64,000 nt of DNA from assembly GCF_900109455.1 (NCBI RefSeq), contig NZ_FOAG01000003.1, positions 282,978 to 346,977 on the forward strand, written 5' to 3'. The first letter of the stretch is position 1. Every line of letters begins with the position of its first letter. The translations under genes were made by a program, and so were the position numbers. Positions 36,013 through 43,546 of the stretch are shown here, piece after piece. Source of the stretch: Roseovarius azorensis. Lineage in GTDB: Bacteria; Pseudomonadota; Alphaproteobacteria; Rhodobacterales; Rhodobacteraceae. Under the pieces are notes generated by a model. That model saw only the letters and a list, made by a program, of their open reading frames with translations, was not told where the DNA came from and searched no databases.

Positions 36013-36249
36013 CGTGATATCTCCTTCAAAGATGATCGTGGCGATCCCGTGAAACGCGCCGCACTCTGCGACCGCTTACCTGCCTGATACGCAAGGCACC
36101 CGGACTTCCGGCGCGATTGCCCGAAATTCCGGCGCAATGCCGCGCCGCACAGACCCGGCTTTGCGACATCGCGACGCAATCTCTGACCTGCATCTTTCAT
36201 TCCGGCGTGAGCTGCGCCACATAGACGGTATTCTGACACGAGGATGATC

Positions 36250-36642
36250 ATGCGCGATTCGACCGCCGCCCTCTCCACGGACCGTGACCTCTGGCCCGCG
36301 CTGCGCAGGGGTTTTTCCCGCAAATGCCCCAATTGCGGCAGCGGCCCGATGCTCAAGAGCTATCTCAAGGTGCGCGACACCTGCCCGGTCTGCCGCGAGG
36401 ATCTCAGCCACCACCGCGCCGATGACGGGCCCGCCTACCTGACGATTCTTCTCGTCGGGCACCTGATGGCCCCGCTGCTGCATATCGTCTTCGTGCAGTG
36501 GCGGCCCGAACCGCTGGTGCTGTTCACCATATTCGCTATTGGCACGATCGCGCTGTCTCTCTACCTTCTGCCCAGACTGAAAGGGGCGATCGTGGCCTTC
36601 CAATGGGCCCGGCTGATGCATGGGTTCGGAAACCGCGCCTAG
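36250..36642 (+). CDS. DUF983 zinc-ribbon membrane protein
   Basis: The product has 130 residues. Two CxxC pairs (C26/C29 in KCPNCGSG, C45/C48 in TCPVC) form a zinc ribbon. Two membrane segments follow (YLTILLVGHLMAPLLHIVFV and LVLFTIFAIGTIALSLYLL). DUF983 proteins are common in alphaproteobacteria and are sometimes linked to cytochrome oxidase assembly, but the function is unproven. ATG 36250 is better spaced from GAGGA than ATG 36244. It is followed by a Nudix gene 23 bases on. Confidence 0.85.
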   Translation: MRDSTAALSTDRDLWPALRRGFSRKCPNCGSGPMLKSYLKVRDTCPVCREDLSHHRADDGPAYLTILLVGHLMAPLLHIVFVQWRPEPLVLFTIFAIGTIALSLYLLPRLKGAIVAFQWARLMHGFGNRA

Positions 36643-36665
36643 GCCCGCTTGACAGGAGGGCCACG

Positions 36666-37382
36666 ATGACCGGCACGGAGCACGACAAATCCGCCCTGCG
36701 CGACGCCGCGACGGTGATCGTGCTGCGTGACGCCGAAAGCCGCCCGCATGTCCTGATGGGCCAGCGCGGCGCGACCGCCGCCTTCATGCCCAACAAATTC
36801 GTCTTTCCCGGCGGTGCGGTGGATCCGGGCGATGCCGAGGTGCCGCTTGCGCGCCCCCTGCCCGCGCTCTGCGCCGAGCGGCTGCGCGAGGACAGCGCGC
36901 GCGACCTTTCCCGTGCGCTCGCGGTCGCCGCGATCCGCGAACTCTGGGAGGAAACCGGCCTCCCGCTCGGGCACCCCGGCGCATGGCCCGGCGACATCCC
37001 GCCGGACTGGACAGGCTTTGCGACGCGCGGCCTCCTGCCGGTGGCGGACCCGCTGCAATTCGTGTTCCGCGCCATCACCCCGCCCGGTCGCCCGCGCCGG
37101 TTCGATGCGCGGTTCTTTCTGGTTCATGCCGAGGCAATCACCGGCGATCTCGACGATTTCTCGGCAGCCTGCGAGGAACTCAGCCACCTGCAATGGGTGC
37201 CGCTCGCGGACGCGCGCCGGTTTGACCTGCCCTTCATCACAGAGGTGGTTCTGGCCGAGGTGGCCGCGCGCGCCCATGACCGCACGCCACCCGCCTCTGT
37301 CCCGTTCTTTCGCAACGATGACGAGAAAAGCCTTTTTCTGCGCCTCAACGGAGCGCCACCACAGCGATCACCGACAGCGTGA
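36666..37382 (+). CDS. Nudix hydrolase (NUDT7/19-like)
   Basis: The product has 238 residues. KFVFPGGAVDPGD near residue 41 starts the Nudix region and RELWEETGL completes the Nudix helix. The two are separated by about 35 extra residues, as in the NUDT19/CoA-diphosphatase subgroup. It probably cleaves CoA esters or another nucleoside diphosphate derivative. ATG 36666 follows GGAGGGCC. The 3' end overlaps the convergent permease gene by 38 bases. Confidence 0.85.
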   Translation: MTGTEHDKSALRDAATVIVLRDAESRPHVLMGQRGATAAFMPNKFVFPGGAVDPGDAEVPLARPLPALCAERLREDSARDLSRALAVAAIRELWEETGLPLGHPGAWPGDIPPDWTGFATRGLLPVADPLQFVFRAITPPGRPRRFDARFFLVHAEAITGDLDDFSAACEELSHLQWVPLADARRFDLPFITEVVLAEVAARAHDRTPPASVPFFRNDDEKSLFLRLNGAPPQRSPTA

Positions 37383-38247
37383 TCAGCGCGATTCCCCACC
37401 CCTCGCGCCGGGTGATCCTTTCACCAAAGAACAGCACCGAGGCGATCAGCGAAAAGATCACCTCGACCTGCCCCACGGCAAACACATAGGCCGCGTTCTG
37501 TAGCGTGAAGGCGGTGAACCAGCACAGGCTGCCCGCCATGCCGGTCAGGCCCATCCAGACGGCGGTGCGCCGCGCGGCGATCACCCGCCCCACCTGCCCC
37601 GGCTCGCGCCACATCAGCCAGAGCGACAGCGCCAGCGCCTGCATCACCGTCACCACCGCCAGCGACAGGCCCGCGCGCAGCAGCGGATCGGCGCTCGCGA
37701 TCTCCAGCGTGGCACCGCGATACCCCACCGCCGAGACAGCGAAAAACGCCCCCGAGGCAAGCCCCAGAAGCGCCGCGCGATTGGCAAAACGCCGCCACCA
37801 GCGCCCCGTCAGCCCCGGCGTCTCGGACAGGATCAGAACACCCGCCAGCCCCAGCGTGATCGCGCCCAGCCCAGCCGCCGTGATCCTGTCACCAAGGATC
37901 ACGAGGCCGACAAGCGCGGTCTGCACGACCTCGGTTTTCTTGAAGGTGATGCCCACGGCGAAATTGCGCTCGGCAAACAGCGCCACAACGCACCACGTCG
38001 CAAGGATCTGCGACAGACCACCCGCCACGGCATAGATCCAGAACCGGCCCGAATACTCCGGCCACGCCACGCCCTGTAATGTCAGATAGCCGAATACCAG
38101 CGCCACGACGAACGGCGCGGAATAGAAGAACCGCGCCAGCGTCGCCCCCCCGGCGCTGAGCGCGCCCATGCTCAGATGTTTCTGCAGCATGAATCGCAGC
38201 GTCTGAAACGCGGCGGCGGCAATCGAGAGGATGATCCAGGACTCCAT
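37345..38247 (-). CDS. EamA/DMT family transporter
   Basis: The product has 300 residues with about ten membrane segments in two EamA repeats. It ends with the usual GQVEVIFSLIASVLFFGERITRREGWGIALITLSVIAVV. It is an inner-membrane metabolite exporter of unknown substrate. It lies 47 bases downstream of the iron-type permease gene on the same strand and may be cotranscribed. The C-terminal codons overlap the convergent Nudix gene. Confidence 0.85.
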   Translation of the reverse strand: MESWIILSIAAAAFQTLRFMLQKHLSMGALSAGGATLARFFYSAPFVVALVFGYLTLQGVAWPEYSGRFWIYAVAGGLSQILATWCVVALFAERNFAVGITFKKTEVVQTALVGLVILGDRITAAGLGAITLGLAGVLILSETPGLTGRWWRRFANRAALLGLASGAFFAVSAVGYRGATLEIASADPLLRAGLSLAVVTVMQALALSLWLMWREPGQVGRVIAARRTAVWMGLTGMAGSLCWFTAFTLQNAAYVFAVGQVEVIFSLIASVLFFGERITRREGWGIALITLSVIAVVALR

Positions 38248-38294
38248 ACGTTCTCATGCAACGGATTGCCGGGCTTGACCAGCGCCGTCCCACC

Positions 38295-39959
38295 TCACCC
38301 CGTCGAGATCGCCGTGCCCAGTTGCGCCGCGCTGCGGCCCTGCCCCTCGCGCCCCAGCGTCCGGCACAGGATCAACACCGGGATCAGGCCAAAGCCCACC
38401 AGCACCAGCGAGGGCACCGCCGCCTCCGACAGCCGCTCGTCGGCGGCCAGCCGGTGCGCCTGCACCGCCAGCGTCTGGAAATTGAACGGATGCAGGATCA
38501 GCGTGGCGGGCAGTTCCTTCATCACATCGACGAAAACGATCAGCAGCGCCGTCAGCACCGAGGTGCGCGCCACCGGCAGATGCACCCGTGTCAACAGTTT
38601 CGGCCCGGTCTGCCCGAGCGACCGGCCCACCGCGTCGAAATGCCAGGGAACCGTCGCCATGCCACTGTCATAGGCATTGAGCGCCGCAGCCATGAACCGC
38701 GCCACATAGGCCATCACCATCAACCAGATCGACCCGGTGATCAACAGCCCGGTGCGGATGCCAAAGGTCTCGCGCATGAACGCATCCACCGCATTGTCCA
38801 GCGCCGCCATCGGCACCATCAGCCCCACCGCGATCACGCCGCCGGGCACCGCATAGCCAACCCCGGCCCCGATCACCAGCCAGCGCGAGGCGCGGCCCGG
38901 CCGCGTGCGGGCGCGAAATCCGACCAGAATCGCGCCCAGCACCGTCAGCACGGCGGCGACGCCCGCCAGCGTCACCGAATTGGTCATGAACCCGACATAG
39001 CGCGGCGACAGCAGATTCTGCCCCGATCCCACCGCCATCACCCCCAGCATGATCACCGGAACGATGAACCCCAGCAGCACCGGCAGAAAACAGAACGCAA
39101 ACGCCGCCCAGCCCGCCGCGCCGCGCAGCGCCGGACGCTCCATCGTCTCGAACCGCGCGCCGCGCCCGGCGGTGCGCGCCCGCCCCCGGCTCGCCCGCTC
39201 AAGCCCCGCCAGCAACAGCGCAAAGCTCAGCAGGCACAGCGCCAGCTGCGCCGCCGCCGCCCGGTCGCCCAGCGCGAACCACGCCTGATAGATGCCGGTG
39301 GCAAAGGTCTGCACGTTGAAGAACGCCACCGTGCCGAAATCGGCGATCGTCTCCATGATCGCCAGCAGCGCCCCGCCCGCAATCGCCGGTCGCGCCATCG
39401 GCAGCGCCACCCGCCAGAACGCCCGTATCGGCGAGCGTCCCAGCGTGCGCGCCACCAGGAACGCATTGGCCGATTGCTGCCGGAACGAGGCCCGCGCCAG
39501 CAGGTAGACATAGGGATAGAGAACGATGGTCAGCATCAGCGCCGCACCGCCCAGACTGCGCACCTCGGGAAACCAGTAATCGCGCGGACCCCAGCCCATC
39601 ACCGCCCTCAGCGCCGTCTGCACCGGGCCGGGATGATCCAACATATGCGTATAGGCATAGGCCATCACATAGGCCGGAAACGCCAGCGGCAGCGCCAGCG
39701 CCACTTCCAGCGTGCGCACCCCCGGAAAGCGGTAGACCGTCACCAGCCACGCCGCAACCGATCCGATCACCGCCGTGCTCAGCCCGACGATCGCCACCAG
39801 AGCCAGCGTCGTCATCGTATAGCGCGGCAGCACGCTCGCCAGCACCTCGCGCCAGGTCTCCAGATCGCCGGTCAGCGCCGCCAGCGCCGCCGCCACGATC
39901 GGGGCCACGCAAAGCGCCACCACCACCCATGCCAGACGATGCAACAGGCCTTCATTCAT
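38295..39959 (-). CDS. Iron(III)-type ABC transporter permease (FbpB/SfuB-like)
   Basis: The product has 554 residues with about twelve membrane segments and two fused binding-protein-dependent permease domains. These carry the EAA loops ARTLGRSPIRAFWRVALPMARPAI and GRSLGQTGPKLLTRVHLPVARTSV. This fused layout is typical of FbpB/SfuB iron and ThiP thiamine permeases; LPATLILHPFNFQTLAVQAH near the end favours the iron group. No binding protein or ATPase gene is nearby, so the rest of the transporter must be elsewhere. Confidence 0.85.
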   Translation of the reverse strand: MNEGLLHRLAWVVVALCVAPIVAAALAALTGDLETWREVLASVLPRYTMTTLALVAIVGLSTAVIGSVAAWLVTVYRFPGVRTLEVALALPLAFPAYVMAYAYTHMLDHPGPVQTALRAVMGWGPRDYWFPEVRSLGGAALMLTIVLYPYVYLLARASFRQQSANAFLVARTLGRSPIRAFWRVALPMARPAIAGGALLAIMETIADFGTVAFFNVQTFATGIYQAWFALGDRAAAAQLALCLLSFALLLAGLERASRGRARTAGRGARFETMERPALRGAAGWAAFAFCFLPVLLGFIVPVIMLGVMAVGSGQNLLSPRYVGFMTNSVTLAGVAAVLTVLGAILVGFRARTRPGRASRWLVIGAGVGYAVPGGVIAVGLMVPMAALDNAVDAFMRETFGIRTGLLITGSIWLMVMAYVARFMAAALNAYDSGMATVPWHFDAVGRSLGQTGPKLLTRVHLPVARTSVLTALLIVFVDVMKELPATLILHPFNFQTLAVQAHRLAADERLSEAAVPSLVLVGFGLIPVLILCRTLGREGQGRSAAQLGTAISTG

Positions 39960-40034
39960 GGTCCCGGCTCCTTGCCGCCCTAATCCGAGTGTTTTGATCA
40001 GTATTGCCTGCGCGGAATGGGGTCAAGCTGCGTC

Positions 40035-41051
40035 CTACCCCTCCGACACCCCCGCCTCGGCAAAGGTCGCCATGCCGGAATGACAGGCCAGCGCCGCCTG
40101 CACCACGCCCATCGCCAGCACCCCGCCCGATCCCTCGCCCAGCCGCAGCCCCAGCGACAGCAGCGGCACCTTGCCCAACTGCTCCAGCAGCCGCGCATGA
40201 CCCGGCTCGGCACTCACATGGCCCGCCACCGCATGATCCAGCGCACCGGGCTGCGCCGCCTCCAGACAGGCGGCGGCGGCGGTGCAGATGAACCCGTCCA
40301 GCACCACCGGAATGCGCCCCATCCTTGCCCGCACCATCGCGCCCGCCATCGCCGCCAGTTCGCGCCCGCCCAGTCGGCGCAACACCTCCAGCCCGCCCGC
40401 GCCCGAACCCGCGTTCACCGCGACCGCCCGCGCCACGACCCGCGCCTTGCGCGCCAGCGCGTCATCCGCCAGCCCCGTGCCGCGCCCGGTCCAGCCTGCC
40501 GCATCGCCTCCGTAGAGCGCCAGCGCGATTGCCGCCGCACTCGTCGTGTTGCCGATCCCCATCTCGCCGACAACCAGCAGATCGGCCTGCCCGTCGACCG
40601 CCTCCCATCCCAGCCGCAACGCCGCAACCAGTTCGGCCTCGGACATCGCCGGGCCTTCGCTGATGTCACCCGTGGGCCGGTCCAGATCAATCGCGCACAC
40701 ATCCATCCGCGCACCGACCACGGCGGCCAACTGATTGACCGCCGCACCGCCCGCCTCGAAATTGGCCACCATCTGCGCGGTGACTTCCGGCGGAAAGGCC
40801 GAAACACCCTGGGCCACCACCCCGTGATTGCCCGCGAAAACCACCACCTGCGGCGCCGCAACCCGCGCCCGCGCATCCCCCCGCCAACCGCAGTACCACA
40901 CCGCCAGTTCCTCGAGCCGCCCCAGCGCGCCCGGCGGCTTGGTCAGCATGGCGTCGCGCGCCCGCGCGCGCGCCTGCGCCGTCTCGTCGGGACCGGGCAA
41001 CGCCGTCAGCACCCCGGCAAACTCGGCGAGAGAGGAAAAATCAGCGCGCAT
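40035..41051 (-). CDS. cobT: Nicotinate-nucleotide-dimethylbenzimidazole phosphoribosyltransferase
   Basis: The product has 338 residues. [44 protein letters not shown] and [13 protein letters not shown] (with the catalytic Glu) are diagnostic of CobT/CobU. It makes alpha-ribazole phosphate for the lower ligand of cobalamin. ATG 41051 follows GAGG; the frame extends 31 codons further, into the cobS leader. It is divergent from cobS with 76 bases between. No riboswitch is seen in that short gap. Confidence 0.96.
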   Translation of the reverse strand: MRADFSSLAEFAGVLTALPGPDETAQARARARDAMLTKPPGALGRLEELAVWYCGWRGDARARVAAPQVVVFAGNHGVVAQGVSAFPPEVTAQMVANFEAGGAAVNQLAAVVGARMDVCAIDLDRPTGDISEGPAMSEAELVAALRLGWEAVDGQADLLVVGEMGIGNTTSAAAIALALYGGDAAGWTGRGTGLADDALARKARVVARAVAVNAGSGAGGLEVLRRLGGRELAAMAGAMVRARMGRIPVVLDGFICTAAAACLEAAQPGALDHAVAGHVSAEPGHARLLEQLGKVPLLSLGLRLGEGSGGVLAMGVVQAALACHSGMATFAEAGVSEG

Positions 41052-41127
41052 CCGGGCCTCATTGCATGTCCTGTCCCGCTTCTGTATCGCAGGGCAGCCC
41101 CCCACCCCAGCCGAAAAAGGGCAGACC

Positions 41128-41886
41128 ATGGCAGAAACCGACACCGCCCTGATCCGATTTCGGGATGTGCCGCTCGCGCTCGGGCTGCTCAGTCGCCTGC
41201 CGATGCCGGTGCGCGATACGGCGCGCGGCGCGCGGGCGGCATGGGCCTATCCGCTGGCCGGGGTGCTGATCGGCAGCCTGGCGGCGCTTGGCGGTCTGGG
41301 TGCGCTCTGGCTCGGCCTGCCCGCGCCGGTCGCGGCGCTCGTCGCGCTCAGCCTCATGATCGCGCTCAGCGGCGCGCTGCACGAGGACGCGCTGGCCGAT
41401 ACCACCGACGGGCTCTGCGGTGGCTGGACGCCCGAGCGGCGGTTAGAGATCATGAAGGACAGCCATATCGGCAGCTACGGCGTCATCGCGCTCTGCCTGT
41501 CGCTGGGCGCGCGTTGGTCGGCACTCTGGATGCTTTATCAGGTCAGCCCCGCCACCGCGACTTCCGCGCTGATCGTCAGCGCCACACTCTCGCGCGCCAT
41601 GATGCCGCTGCTGATGACCGCCCTGCCGCATGCGCGCACAACGGGGCTGTCGCACAACGTCGGACGCGCCCCCGGCTCAACCGCCGCCCTCGGGCTGGCG
41701 ATTGCGCTCGTCATGACGCTCTTGCTGCTGGGCGGCGCGGGGATGAGCGCCATCGCGGTCGCGGCCCTGACGACCCTCGCGCTGGCCCTGATCGCACGGG
41801 CCAGGATCGGCGGCCAGACCGGCGATATCCTGGGCGCCACCCAACAGCTTGCCGAAATCGCGATCCTGTTCAGCCTTCTGGCCTGA
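41128..41886 (+). CDS. cobS: Adenosylcobinamide-GDP ribazoletransferase
   Basis: The product has 252 residues, with about six membrane segments. The CobS signature is [37 protein letters not shown], with acidic metal ligands. [25 protein letters not shown] closes the protein. It joins adenosylcobinamide-GDP and alpha-ribazole at the inner membrane, the last step of cobalamin assembly. It is the natural partner of the divergent cobT. Confidence 0.95.
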   Translation: MAETDTALIRFRDVPLALGLLSRLPMPVRDTARGARAAWAYPLAGVLIGSLAALGGLGALWLGLPAPVAALVALSLMIALSGALHEDALADTTDGLCGGWTPERRLEIMKDSHIGSYGVIALCLSLGARWSALWMLYQVSPATATSALIVSATLSRAMMPLLMTALPHARTTGLSHNVGRAPGSTAALGLAIALVMTLLLLGGAGMSAIAVAALTTLALALIARARIGGQTGDILGATQQLAEIAILFSLLA

Positions 41887-41895
41887 TCCCATGGA

Positions 41896-41926
41896 AAAGG
41901 CCGCGCCCGGCGGCACGGCCTCATTT
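41896..41926. terminator. Bidirectional terminator between cobS and carD
   Basis: AGGCCG (41898-41903) and CGGCCT (41916-41921) form a GC-rich stem. On the minus strand it is followed by TTTTCC, and on the plus strand by TCATTTCC. It sits between the convergent cobS and carD and probably serves both, more strongly carD. Confidence 0.65.
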
Positions 41927-41943
41927 CCTTGAAACGGCAGGGA

Positions 41944-42453
41944 TCACGCGGCGCGTGACACCAGCACTTCGTCCACCTGCCGCGCGGCCAGCACCTCGTC
42001 GCCACCGCTGACGGCGGCCACTTCGCGGGTCAGACGCTCCAGCGCCGCCTCGTAAAGCTGACGCTCGGAATAGCTCTGCTCGCGCTGATCGTCGCTGCGG
42101 TGCAGGTCGCGCACGACCTCCGCGATCGCAATCAGATCGCCCGAATTGATTTTTTGTTCGTATTCCTGCGCCCGGCGCGACCACATCGCGCGCTTGACCT
42201 TGGCCTTGCCCTTGAGCGTGGTCATCGCCTTGGACACGACATCGGGGCTCGACAGGCCACGCATGCCGATTTCGGTCGCCTTGTTCGTCGGCACCCGCAG
42301 GGTCATCTTGTCCTTCTCGAACGAGATCACGAACAGTTCCAGCGTGATGCCGGCAATTTCCTGTTCTTCGATCGAGATGATCTGGCCGACCCCATGGGCC
42401 GGGTAAACAACGTAATCGTCAGGGTGGAACTCGGTCTTTTTCGACTTCGACAT
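41944..42453 (-). CDS. carD: CarD-family RNA polymerase-binding transcription regulator
   Basis: The product has 169 residues. The N-terminal Tudor-like RNA polymerase-interacting domain is DYVVYPAHGVGQIISIEEQEIAGITLELFVISFEKDKMTLRVPTNKA. The C-terminal helical DNA-binding domain includes VVSKAMTTLKGKAKVKRAMWSRRAQEYEQKI and RSDDQREQSYSERQLYEAALERL. It stabilises open complexes at many promoters, including rRNA promoters in this class. The start ATG 42453 follows GAGGAAG. It is a single-gene unit. Confidence 0.94.
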   Translation of the reverse strand: MSKSKKTEFHPDDYVVYPAHGVGQIISIEEQEIAGITLELFVISFEKDKMTLRVPTNKATEIGMRGLSSPDVVSKAMTTLKGKAKVKRAMWSRRAQEYEQKINSGDLIAIAEVVRDLHRSDDQREQSYSERQLYEAALERLTREVAAVSGGDEVLAARQVDEVLVSRAA

Positions 42454-42772
42454 TCAGGTCTTCCTCGCAGGGCTGCCAGTTCAGACGCACAAAAAACACA
42501 TTCCAGGGGCCGGGATGGTCCTCGGTATATGTGCATTTGCCGTATAGAAATCCACCCCCGGGCAGCAGCGCGGATGAGTGGAGATCAATTCATTTCAGCG
42601 TTTGTTACGGAATTGTATCATAAAAAGCGGCCCGGTGAAAGGCCGCTCTGCGCGATGCCGTGATTTCGCATTTGAAACAAACGGCTTATATCGTTCACAC
42701 CTTTGCGATCACGGCTCACGAACCCGATTTACCTTAGGTAAACCTGAACGAATCGGTTTGGTTTTCGCCGGT
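42454..42772. other. Noncoding stretch between carD and fdxA
   Basis: This stretch is 319 bases long and AT-richer than its surroundings. It holds the carD leader on the minus strand and, at its right end, the fdxA terminator. No open frame with a credible start is present. No clear promoter hexamers for carD could be settled on. Confidence 0.6.
42620..42648 (-). terminator. Rho-independent terminator of fdxA
   Basis: On the minus strand AGCGGCC pairs with GGCCGCT around a short loop and is followed by TTTTTA (42626-42621). It lies about 125 bases after the fdxA stop. Confidence 0.75.
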
Positions 42773-43111
42773 TCAACCGCCCTCGCCGGGGGCCTCGGAA
42801 AAATACTTCTCCAGCTTGCCGCTCTCGCCGTCACGCTCCTCGGCATCAGGCAGCGGATCCTTCTTGGTGATGATGACCGGCCACATCTCGGCATATTTGC
42901 GGTTGAACTCGACCCATTTTTCCATGTCCGGCTCGGTATCGGGACGGATCGCATCGGCAGGGCATTCCGGCTCGCAGACGCCGCAGTCGATACATTCATC
43001 GGGATGAATGACCAGCATGTTCTCGCCCTCGTAGAAACAGTCCACCGGGCACACCTCGACGCAGTCGGTATATTTGCAGGCGATACAGGCGTCGTTCACG
43101 ATATAGGTCAT
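42773..43111 (-). CDS. fdxA: Seven-iron ferredoxin (3Fe-4S / 4Fe-4S)
   Basis: The product has 112 residues. The cysteines match the Azotobacter FdI pattern shifted by one. C9, C17 and C50 fit the [3Fe-4S] cluster, and C21, C40, C43 and C46 fit the [4Fe-4S] cluster. C12 and C25 are spare. The C-terminal extension [27 protein letters not shown] is also FdI-like. It is a cytoplasmic low-potential electron carrier. It lies 52 bases after the S4 gene on the same strand and is followed by its own terminator. Confidence 0.94.
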   Translation of the reverse strand: MTYIVNDACIACKYTDCVEVCPVDCFYEGENMLVIHPDECIDCGVCEPECPADAIRPDTEPDMEKWVEFNRKYAEMWPVIITKKDPLPDAEERDGESGKLEKYFSEAPGEGG

Positions 43112-43163
43112 GGCCGTCTCTCATATTTGCCGGGGCACGCTCCACCTAGTCCAGAGCCGCGCA

Positions 43164-43544
43164 TCATTCAAGCGCTCCGGGATCATTGAGATCGAGTTTG
43201 CGCCGGTCGCGCTTGGTAGGGCGGCCTTTTCCCTCATATCGGGGCGCAGGCGGAACGCTGTCCCGCGGCACCGGGTCGCCGATATCCTCATAAAGCGCCT
43301 GCGCCTCGGGGGCCGGGCCGCGCCGTGTGCCCAGGGCCGCGATCCGCACCACCCGCACCCGCGCGCCCTGCGCGAACGTCAGCACATCCGCCACACCCAC
43401 AGCCTGCGCCGGCTTGACCACCCGCACGCCGTTCACGCGCACATGCCCCGCCGCCACCTCTCTCGCCGCCAGCGTGCGGGTCTTGAAGAACCGCGCCTGC
43501 CACAGCCACTTGTCGAGCCGGATCTTGCCGCCGGAAACGTCCAA
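43164..43544 (-). CDS. S4-domain RNA-binding protein (HslR/Hsp15-like), TTG start
   Basis: The product has 126 residues. The S4 domain spans about residues 8-62 (IRLDKWLWQARFFKTRTLAAREVAAGHVRVNGVRVVKPAQ). A basic tail follows (RPTKRDRRKLDLND). E. coli Hsp15 binds stalled 50S subunits after heat shock. No ATG or GTG fits; TTG 43544, two bases after the helicase stop and preceded by AAGGG, is the best start. The gene is thus closely coupled to the helicase upstream, forming an RNA-handling pair. Confidence 0.83.
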   Translation of the reverse strand: MDVSGGKIRLDKWLWQARFFKTRTLAAREVAAGHVRVNGVRVVKPAQAVGVADVLTFAQGARVRVVRIAALGTRRGPAPEAQALYEDIGDPVPRDSVPPAPRYEGKGRPTKRDRRKLDLNDPGALE

Positions 43545-43546
43545 GA

